Below, piece by piece: positions 32,400-38,140 of a DNA stretch of 38,140 nt. The position numbers and the translations under genes were made by a program. The stretch spans positions 1 through 38,140 of the forward strand of contig JAZRHH010000010.1 of assembly GCA_045644665.1 (NCBI GenBank), given 5' to 3'. Source of the DNA: RGIG9115 sp045644665 (GTDB taxonomy: Bacteria; Bacillota; Clostridia; UBA1381). Below the pieces are notes generated by a model that was not told the DNA's origin, did not search any database, and was given only the letters and a program-made list of their open reading frames with translations. Every line of letters starts with the position of its first letter. Position 1 is the stretch's first letter.

Positions 32400-33989
32400 A
32401 TGCGTGAACTAAAATTTGAAGAACTTACATTAGAACAAAAAATCGGTATGGTAACCTGTGGAATTTTTGCTCCCGGCAGAGATACTCAGTACGATGAAAA
32501 CGCATATGAGCTTATTAGAAATCATTGTATGGGTGCTGTATGGATTCAGCCGGGTATTCCGGATTTTGACGAAGTAATGGCTAAAATTAAAGAAGCTGCA
32601 GATTATCCAATTCTGATTATCAGAGATGCTGAGCGTGGAATTGCTCCATATACAATTGGAAGACACAATGCGCTTGGTATGGCAGATGACGAAGACCTTG
32701 CTTATGCCTTCGGTAAAGTAACGGCTATTATGGCTAGAAAAATGGGAAACAATGTAGTATGTGACCCTGTTATTGATATGATAGATTGTAAAGGCATTTG
32801 CGGTGCAAACGCACGTTCAATGGGTAGCGACAAGGAAAAGGTTGCAAAGCTTGCAAAGGCAATTGCAAGAGGTATGCATGACGGTGGTGTCCTAACAGTT
32901 GCAAAGCACTATGGCTCTGCAGGAAAAGATTATTTGATTGATTCACATATGGCAGAAAATTCCTCAAGTGTAACTAAGGAAGAGTTTGTTGACTACAACT
33001 TATATCCATACAGAGAGCTTATGAAGGAAGGTCTGATTGACGGTGTAATGGCAGGTCATTACAGACTTACCCAAATCGACCCTGACCGCCCGGCAAGTCT
33101 TTCTAAAAAGGCGCTTGGAATACTCAGAGAGCTTGGCTTTGAAGGATTTATTATATCAGATGCCCTCCCAATGATGGGTATAGTTGCGAAATTTGGTGAA
33201 ACAGACTCAAAGGGTATGGCAGTTGAAGCCGGAAACGATATTGCTCTTGTATGGTCTCCAAACAACCGTGCAGGTTTTGACAATATGCTTAACTGCTACA
33301 AAAAAGGCATCATCTCTGATGAAAGACTTGACGAAGCAACAAAATATGTTCTTGCTGCACAGCACAAGGTATTAGAGCTTCAAAATCCAAAGTTTACAGA
33401 GATTACTGAGGAAGACAAGAAAGCTATCAGCAGAATAAATACTGATTCAATTTGTGTAAAAACAGATGAAGGTACTCCCGCTGTTCTTTCTCGTGATGGC
33501 AAACACCTTTTCTATGTTCTTACAGATAACGAATCCGATATTTCAGCTGACGGTAAGGTAACAGTTGATACCTTCTCCGGTGGATGGTACAGCTCAAAAG
33601 CAATATGCGACAGACTGGGTGAATTATATCCTAATTCAAAGGTTGTAGCTATAAGACAATTCCCTACACAGCGTGAAAATAATGATGCAGTAGAACTTGC
33701 AGTTAAGTATGATGATGTTATATTTGTTACATTCACAGAGGGTAGACCTTACCTTGGAAGAGAACAATTCACTCCTCGTATAATTTCTCTTATTGAGGCA
33801 ATGCAAATGACAGATCAGGTTTCAACCATTGTTCACTACGGAAATCCATATGCATTGGAAGAGCTACCGCACATTCCAAGAAAAGTTTTTGGAACTTGTT
33901 CAAAGGAAGGTGTATTGGCAGCATTTGATGTACTTGCCGGCCTTTATCCTCCAAAGGGTAAGATGACATACGAAGTTGATTTTAAATAA
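32400..33989 (+). CDS. Cytoplasmic GH3 glycosidase, NagZ-like
   Basis: 529 aa without signal peptide. The N-terminal (beta/alpha)8 domain (about 1-330) has the nucleophile motif FIISDALPM (Asp254). The segment VAKHYGSAGKDYLIDSHM (Lys169-His170 ... Asp181-Ser182-His183) follows the KHFPGxG...DSH pattern of the NagZ branch, in which the His-Asp pair acts as acid/base, and VMAGHY and DRPASLS also fit. A shorter alpha/beta second domain follows (about 340-529). This points to beta-N-acetylhexosaminidase-type chemistry or a related exo-glycosidase rather than a classic beta-glucosidase. It lies at the end of the transporter operon and should process imported oligosaccharides. Ribosome site GGGGGAA. 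Confidence 0.85.
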   Translation: MRELKFEELTLEQKIGMVTCGIFAPGRDTQYDENAYELIRNHCMGAVWIQPGIPDFDEVMAKIKEAADYPILIIRDAERGIAPYTIGRHNALGMADDEDLAYAFGKVTAIMARKMGNNVVCDPVIDMIDCKGICGANARSMGSDKEKVAKLAKAIARGMHDGGVLTVAKHYGSAGKDYLIDSHMAENSSSVTKEEFVDYNLYPYRELMKEGLIDGVMAGHYRLTQIDPDRPASLSKKALGILRELGFEGFIISDALPMMGIVAKFGETDSKGMAVEAGNDIALVWSPNNRAGFDNMLNCYKKGIISDERLDEATKYVLAAQHKVLELQNPKFTEITEEDKKAISRINTDSICVKTDEGTPAVLSRDGKHLFYVLTDNESDISADGKVTVDTFSGGWYSSKAICDRLGELYPNSKVVAIRQFPTQRENNDAVELAVKYDDVIFVTFTEGRPYLGREQFTPRIISLIEAMQMTDQVSTIVHYGNPYALEELPHIPRKVFGTCSKEGVLAAFDVLAGLYPPKGKMTYEVDFK

Positions 33990-33992
33990 TTT

Positions 33993-34030
33993 AAAATTCA
34001 TAACAGCCATCGGCTGTTATGAATTTTTTT
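33993..34030 (+). terminator. Strong terminator of the transporter-GH3 operon
   Basis: A perfect 16-bp stem (33993-34008 with 34012-34027, loop ATC) whose 3' side runs into seven consecutive T. Confidence 0.9.
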
Positions 34031-34050
34031 ATGATGAATAATATAGCTTT

Positions 34051-34079
34051 AATTGCAAAAAATAATTAAAATTGCAATT
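34051..34079. repeat. Inverted repeat before the manganese catalase gene
   Basis: AATTGCAA (34051-34058) and TTGCAATT (34072-34079) form a perfect 8-bp inverted repeat with a 13-base AT-rich spacer, immediately next to the GGAGG ribosome site (34080-34084). It may be an operator or a translation-affecting hairpin. It does not look like a PerR box. No clear promoter hexamers were found. Confidence 0.45.
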
Positions 34080-34093
34080 GGAGGTAAAATATA

Positions 34094-34756
34094 ATGTTTA
34101 AGCATGAAAAATTACTTTTTCACCCTGTAGGTGTAGAAAAACCAAATCCACAATATGCTGTGCTCCTGCAGGAGCAGCTTGGAGGCGGAAACGGAGAGCT
34201 CAAAGCAGCAATGCAATATATGTCACAGAGCTTTCGTATTAAGGACCCGGAAATTAAAGACTTGTTTCTTGACATAGCTGCTGAAGAGCTTGGGCATATG
34301 GAAATGGTTGCGCAAACCATAAACCTGTTAAACGGCCATGATGTAGATGCAACTAAGGTGCAGGCGGGGGAAATACAGTCCCATGTCCTTTTAGGCTTAA
34401 ATCCCGGACTTATAAATGCATCCGGGTACTCCTGGACAGCAGATTATGTAACAGTAACGGGAGATTTGTGTGCCGACATCTTAAGTAATATTGCATCCGA
34501 ACAGCGTGCAAAAGTGGTTTACGAATATTTGTATCGTCAAATAGATGATAAAAAGGTAAGGGAAACTATCGACTTTCTTCTTAACAGGGAAGAGGCTCAT
34601 AATCAAATGTTCCGTGATGCCTTTAATAAAGTACAAAACAGCGGCTCTAACAGAGATTTTGGTACAACAAAAGCCGCAAAAATGTATTTTTCAATGTCAA
34701 ACCCGGGACCAAATGCCTTTGCAAATAACGAAACCACCCCACCATCATTTAAATAA
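34094..34756 (+). CDS. Manganese catalase family protein (CotJC-like)
   Basis: 220 aa, a four-helix-bundle dimanganese catalase. The expected metal ligands are all present with family spacing: Glu35 (GNGELKAAM), Glu65 and His68 (AAEELGHME), Glu136 (IASEQRAK) and His169 (REEAHNQMF). Such proteins decompose hydrogen peroxide; the short form resembles the spore coat protein CotJC. CotJA and CotJB genes are not next to it. It stands alone between two terminators, so it is a separate unit unrelated to the glycan locus. The last 40 residues are low in complexity and probably flexible. Confidence 0.9.
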   Translation: MFKHEKLLFHPVGVEKPNPQYAVLLQEQLGGGNGELKAAMQYMSQSFRIKDPEIKDLFLDIAAEELGHMEMVAQTINLLNGHDVDATKVQAGEIQSHVLLGLNPGLINASGYSWTADYVTVTGDLCADILSNIASEQRAKVVYEYLYRQIDDKKVRETIDFLLNREEAHNQMFRDAFNKVQNSGSNRDFGTTKAAKMYFSMSNPGPNAFANNETTPPSFK

Positions 34757-34803
34757 CAATCAAAGCCGAGATTTTTTAAAATCTCGGCTTTGATTGTTTT
34801 TTT
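34757..34803. terminator. Terminator between the catalase gene and yyaL
   Basis: A 19-bp perfect stem (34757-34775 with 34778-34796) followed by seven T. It reaches the last codons of the convergent minus-strand gene and probably serves both. Confidence 0.88.
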
Positions 34804-36742
34804 ATTCTAAATTAATTGAATTAGTAGGTGGCAGACAATTATGATTTTTACATACATAGAATGTTGTCTGATTATTTAAAAGGGGATATTTTGCATCCTC
34901 TGTCACAACTGATATGTTTGATAAAAATGGCAATTTTCCTTTTATTTGCTCTAAATCAGAGGGCTCCTTTAATGCGATAGTAATATGAGGAATATAATCT
35001 TCATATAACAGCATTGCAATTAAAAACATACTGTTACCTGACGGATACTGGGATGTCCTTGCAGACATAAAAGTTATTTGTTTTTCCAAAAGCTCCTTAT
35101 ATTCTTCCTTCTCTGTAATTTGGTATAATCTTACCAAATTATATGTCATAACCGAATTTCCACTTGGGATTGCACCGTCATAGGTTTCCCTTGGATTTAT
35201 AAACAGCTCCGCACTGTTTTGGTTAGAAAGGTAAAAACCTCCGCTATTATTATTCATAAAAAGTCTCACCGTTTCTTTGCAAAACCATTCTGCCTTTTCA
35301 ATATAATCTTTATTAAGTGTTGAGTTATAAAGCTCTATCAAGGCTGCAACATAAAATGCGTAATCATCCAAGAAAGCTTGATTTGAACGCTTTTTATTTC
35401 GGAAACTGGTGTAAAGCCTTTCTCCGCAAGACAAATTTTCTTCTATAAATTCCTGTGATTTTTGCGCAGCATAAAGGTGTTTCACATCTTTTGTAACTCT
35501 GTAAAGGATAGCTATTGCAGCAATCATCATAGAATTCCATGATAATAAAATTTTATCATCAAGGTGAAGCTTAAAACGGCTTTTTCGATAGCTGTATAGC
35601 TTTTTTATTTCGTCTTGGAACGGGGCGGCTAAATCATTACTTTTAAGAAGGTTAGGAATATTCATTCCTTCAAAATTACCGTCCTCTGTAATATCAAAAA
35701 CTTTGGCAAATTCCCTTCCTTTGTTCTCTCCTAAAATATTAATAATTTCTTTTAGTGAAAAGGTGTAATATTTCCCTTCTACCCCTTCGCTGTCAGCATC
35801 TTGTGCGCTATAAAATCCACCACATTCAGCTGTCATTTCTCTTAAGATATATTCAGCTGTCTTTTCAGCAGTATCGAGATGAATGTTGTTATTGGTAATA
35901 CTGTAAGCGGCTGCGTATGCTATTATGAGCAAGGCATTATCATAAAGCATTTTTTCGAAATGGGGAGCAAGGTAGTACCTGTCTGTAGAATATCTTGAAA
36001 ACCCAAACCCTATATGGTCAAAAATGCCTCCCTTTCGCATTTGTAGCAAAGTTTTTTCTGCCATTTCCAAAGCGTTGGAATTGTTGTTTTGTTTTGCATA
36101 TAGCATCAAAAACAACAGATTATGTGGGGTTGGGAATTTTGGAGCATTACCAAACCCGCCATAAGCACTGTCAAAGGTACGCTCAAAAAACTTCAGTGCA
36201 CGATGTATTAAATTGCTATCTTTTTGAATATTCTCGGACGGCTCTGTATTTCTAAGATGATTAATAATTTCTTCTGCAGACTCTAAAAGGTCTGACTTGT
36301 TTGAATTCCACTGATTTGCAATTGCATTTAAGAGCTCCGGAAAGCTTGGCATACCATATCGCGGCTGGGGTGGAAAATACGTACCTGCAAAAAACGGCTT
36401 TTTATCCCATGTCATAAATATGCTCATAGGCCAACCGCCGCTGCCTGTAAATGCCTGACATACAGACATATATACGCTGTCAATATCCGGACGTTCCTCG
36501 CGGTCCACCTTGATTGAAATAAAATGCTTGTTCAGTATTTCTGCTGTTTCGTTATTCTCAAAGCTTTCGTGAGCCATAACATGGCACCAATGACATGTGC
36601 TATACCCGATACTTAAAAAGATTGGCTTATTCTCAGTCTTTGCTTTAATAAATGCTTCTTCGCACCAGGGATACCAATTTACAGGATTTTCTGCATGCTG
36701 CAAAAGATAGGGACTTGTTTCGTTTATTAATTGATTTTTCAT
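34802..36742 (-). CDS. yyaL: YyaL-type protein: thioredoxin-like (DUF255) plus (alpha/alpha)6 barrel
   Basis: 646 aa. The N-terminal domain (about 1-160) is thioredoxin-like with STCHWCH (Cys50, Cys53) and the family signatures NPVNWYPW, VDREERPD and GGWPMSIF. The rest is an alpha/alpha barrel resembling N-acylglucosamine 2-epimerases, with the family motif SAQDADSEG. The family is widespread and its precise function is not settled (thiol redox or sugar-related roles have been suggested). GGGAG precedes the ATG. It is transcribed together with the small gene 12 bases upstream. Not linked by sequence to the glycan system. Confidence 0.93.
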   Translation of the reverse strand: MKNQLINETSPYLLQHAENPVNWYPWCEEAFIKAKTENKPIFLSIGYSTCHWCHVMAHESFENNETAEILNKHFISIKVDREERPDIDSVYMSVCQAFTGSGGWPMSIFMTWDKKPFFAGTYFPPQPRYGMPSFPELLNAIANQWNSNKSDLLESAEEIINHLRNTEPSENIQKDSNLIHRALKFFERTFDSAYGGFGNAPKFPTPHNLLFLMLYAKQNNNSNALEMAEKTLLQMRKGGIFDHIGFGFSRYSTDRYYLAPHFEKMLYDNALLIIAYAAAYSITNNNIHLDTAEKTAEYILREMTAECGGFYSAQDADSEGVEGKYYTFSLKEIINILGENKGREFAKVFDITEDGNFEGMNIPNLLKSNDLAAPFQDEIKKLYSYRKSRFKLHLDDKILLSWNSMMIAAIAILYRVTKDVKHLYAAQKSQEFIEENLSCGERLYTSFRNKKRSNQAFLDDYAFYVAALIELYNSTLNKDYIEKAEWFCKETVRLFMNNNSGGFYLSNQNSAELFINPRETYDGAIPSGNSVMTYNLVRLYQITEKEEYKELLEKQITFMSARTSQYPSGNSMFLIAMLLYEDYIPHITIALKEPSDLEQIKGKLPFLSNISVVTEDAKYPLLNNQTTFYVCKNHNCLPPTNSINLE

Positions 36743-36754
36743 TGTTTACTCCCG

Positions 36755-36931
36755 TTAGTCCAAAATCATTTTATCTACATACTGTCGCATTTCCTGTTTT
36801 GATGATATTGAATGTGTACCATCTATAATCTGTTGCTTTTTTTCATCACTAAAAGATGCAAACTTCTCCATGGCTTCTGGTCTTTGAGCAAGTGCCATTC
36901 CAAATCCTACCGGTAAATTGTAATTTTTCAT
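36755..36931 (-). CDS. Small conserved-type protein, function unknown
   Basis: 58 aa (MKNYNLPVGFGMALAQ... to the C-terminal KMILD). The start at 36931 is preferred because GGAG lies 8 bases before it; an in-frame ATG at 36952 is also open but has no ribosome site. The product has an N-terminal LPVGFGMALAQ stretch and a helical, charged remainder (DEKKQQIIDGTHSISSKQEM). I recall similar short proteins in other Clostridia, without known function. It probably shares a transcript with the yyaL-like gene. Confidence 0.65.
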   Translation of the reverse strand: MKNYNLPVGFGMALAQRPEAMEKFASFSDEKKQQIIDGTHSISSKQEMRQYVDKMILD

Positions 36932-37026
36932 AATTATCACTCCATTCTGCATATAGCATAACCGTTTTGTAATGTATTTATTTTAAAACATAAGTGAAAC
37001 AGCCTATAAAAAACACCATTCCAAAT

Positions 37027-37056
37027 AAAAAAAGTGTGCTTCAGCACACTTTTTTT
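37027..37056. terminator. Symmetric terminator hairpin
   Basis: A run of seven A plus GTGTGC (37027-37039) pairs with GCACAC plus seven T (37044-37056), loop TTCA; it can work on either strand. On the minus strand it would end transcription from the AraC-type gene. On the plus strand it lies immediately upstream of the GH3 remnant. Confidence 0.8.
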
Positions 37057-37065
37057 ATACAATTT

Positions 37066-37299
37066 ATGTCTCTTGAAGAAAAGGATCAAATGTTGAGCGG
37101 AATAGGCGGCATGAAAACAGCTTCGATTGAAAAATATAATATTCCTACCAGGCAAATGACTGATGGTCCGCATGGGGTAAGAAGAAAAACAGAAAAAACT
37201 GTACGCAGTTTCCGAGTTTGTGTTTGCTTGCATCAACGTGGGATATATGCCATAGGTGCGGTATGGAGAGAATTGTATAATAGCCTACTATTTTCTTAA
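37066..37299 (+). pseudogene. Remnant of a GH3 beta-glucosidase gene
   Basis: The frame starting at 37066 reads MSLEEKDQMLSGIGG...YNIPTRQMTDGPHGVRR, the N-terminal signature of classic GH3 beta-glucosidases (SLEEK..LSG, MTDGPHG). From 37200 the homology continues in another frame as CTQFPSLCLLASTWD, matching the family's FPT..LASTWD segment, so there is at least one frameshift. After about 37290 the similarity stops and the AraC gene's 3' end follows. More than 80 percent of a normal GH3 gene is missing and a terminator lies just before it. It is distinct from the intact NagZ-like GH3 at 32400. Confidence 0.75.
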
Positions 37300-37309
37300 A
37301 TCTTGAACT

Positions 37310-38074
37310 TTAATCCAGTTTTTTCGCATACTTAAGAGGGGAGAGACCTTTTATTCGTTTAAATACTGTAGAGAAATAATTGCTATCATTAAATCCGCAC
37401 ATATACGCTATTTCGCTGATTGTGTACTTGTTTTGTTTAAGTAGAATTTCAGCATTCATTATCCGTACATATGCTATATATTCTGTGATACCGGTGCCTG
37501 AAACTGATTTAAATTTTTTTGATAAGTGACTTTCATTTACTGCAAACTGTTTTGCTAGTGTCTTGAGCGAAATATTTTTATCATAATTTTTTCGTATGTA
37601 ATCAGACACATCAAAAATAATCTTGTCAAATGCAGACACATTTGGAGTGGAAGGGGTTCTGTAGCGACATATCATCGTTAGAATTTGAATGGTATATATT
37701 TTGCGCATATGTATGCTGTATTTGTCTTCATTCATATATTCTTTTTCTAAGAGGTTTATAATTTCATCAATTTTATAAAGGTGTTTTTGAGGTATGCGAC
37801 AAAATTTCGTTTTAGTTAATTCATCTAGCAAAAATGAATTGCTTTCGTCAAAAATAGAATCATCAAAACTTAAAAGTATGCGTTCATTATGTAAGCATTC
37901 TTCACTGTCGGTCTTATGAAGCATACCTTTAGGTATAAATACAATATTTCCTTTTTGCAGAACAAAAATTTCATCGCCTATAAAATATTTTGTAGTTCCA
38001 TCTACAAGGTAGTATAATTCATAGTGATTTTCGTGATAATGAACTTCTGAGACCTTTCTTTGGTTTGAAACTTT
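37310..38074 (-). CDS. AraC-family regulator with cupin-like N-terminus, apparently frameshifted
   Basis: The C-terminal 100 residues are two AraC helix-turn-helix motifs (ISLKTLAKQFAVNESHLSKK; YTISEIAYMCGFNDSNYFST) ending LSPLKYAK. The first ATG in frame (37924) lies inside the sugar-sensing cupin domain: translation upstream of it reads HYHENHYELYYLVDG and KGNIVFIPKG, the usual start of that domain. The open frame goes back to 38074 with no good start codon, then a TAA at 38077-38075. Removing one base at the GG near 38053 joins it to the frame that runs to the window edge and gives FKPKK-VSEVHYHENHYEL, a normal-looking N-terminus. So this is a frameshifted gene or a sequencing error. It could have regulated the neighbouring GH3 remnant. 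Confidence 0.7.
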   Translation of the reverse strand, partial: KVSNQRKVSEVHYHENHYELYYLVDGTTKYFIGDEIFVLQKGNIVFIPKGMLHKTDSEECLHNERILLSFDDSIFDESNSFLLDELTKTKFCRIPQKHLYKIDEIINLLEKEYMNEDKYSIHMRKIYTIQILTMICRYRTPSTPNVSAFDKIIFDVSDYIRKNYDKNISLKTLAKQFAVNESHLSKKFKSVSGTGITEYIAYVRIMNAEILLKQNKYTISEIAYMCGFNDSNYFSTVFKRIKGLSPLKYAKKLD

Positions 38075-38140
38075 TTAAATCGGCGTATTTAGGTATGGCA
38101 ACAGCCAAAAGTCCGTCGCTGCCTTCACGATAAGCAATCT
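38019..38140 (-). other. Partial open frame at the window edge, probable 5' part of the AraC-type gene
   Basis: On the minus strand a frame enters from beyond 38140 and reads AYREGSDGLLAVAIPKYADL followed by KSFKPKKG before a TGA at 38021-38019. The FKPKK portion joins in sense with the cupin domain in the next frame (see the AraC entry). The upstream REGSDGLLAVAIPKY part is not recognised and is longer than a usual AraC N-terminus, so a fused fragment of another gene is possible. Confidence 0.4.

Noticed and set aside
36937..37236. 99-aa frame on the minus strand across the terminator and GH3 remnant
   Set aside because: It spans a clear terminator hairpin and is antisense to recognisable GH3 sequence.
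1..38140. CRISPR array, insertion sequence, integrase or prophage
   Set aside because: No regularly spaced direct repeats, transposase, recombinase or phage structural motifs were found on either strand.

Overview
The window comes from a low-G+C, Gram-positive, spore-former-like Clostridia genome. It has S-layer-homology (SLH) proteins, a YesN/YesM two-component pair, an LplB/YtcP-type sugar transporter, a CotJC-like manganese catalase and AGGAGG-type ribosome binding sites. The set of SLH proteins and Cu-amine-oxidase-like 'stalk' domains joined to beta-helix glycosidases resembles gut pectin/hemicellulose degraders such as Monoglobus. That placement is from recall and was not tested.

Layout. 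(1) 1-1,500 is accessory: a DUF3990 (ADP-ribosyltransferase-like) gene on the minus strand behind a consensus sigma-A promoter, about 490 bases without a recognisable gene, and a small hydrophilic protein with its own terminator. (2) 1,709-25,810 is one very long plus-strand operon with one promoter at its head and one strong terminator at its end. It encodes an unknown 190-aa protein, a cytoplasmic GH39-like glycosidase, three secreted right-handed beta-helix enzymes (GH141-like; two carry a C-terminal stalk domain), two secreted multi-domain carbohydrate-binding proteins, two tandem SLH-DUF4886 (SGNH esterase-like) surface proteins, a 1,472-aa protein of CBM-like and Ig-like repeats ending in three SLH repeats, and an 897-aa secreted protein with a probable degenerate SLH region. 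(3) 25,836-28,787 (minus) is the YesN-YesM regulatory pair. (4) 28,872-34,030 (plus), divergent from it, encodes two ABC permeases, a lipoprotein binding protein and a cytoplasmic NagZ-like GH3. (5) 34,051-36,952 is housekeeping: manganese catalase, a YyaL/DUF255 protein and a small conserved protein. (6) 37,027-38,140 is a decaying zone: a GH3 beta-glucosidase remnant and an AraC-type regulator with an apparent one-base frameshift.

How it fits together. Regions 2-4 form one Gram-positive polysaccharide-utilisation locus. Surface-bound enzymes, esterases and binding proteins would cut a complex glycan at the cell wall. The LplB/YtcP/binding-protein transporter would import oligosaccharides using an ATPase encoded elsewhere, and the GH39 and GH3 enzymes would finish them inside. 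The main regulatory evidence is a 49-bp element found twice (40 of 49 bases identical), upstream of the big operon and upstream of the transporter operon. In both copies it sits exactly 19 bases before a -10 hexamer and contains a TTCGATA-type direct repeat with a 21-bp period. It is most simply read as the activator site of the YesN regulator. No CRISPR array, insertion sequence, tRNA or rRNA was seen.
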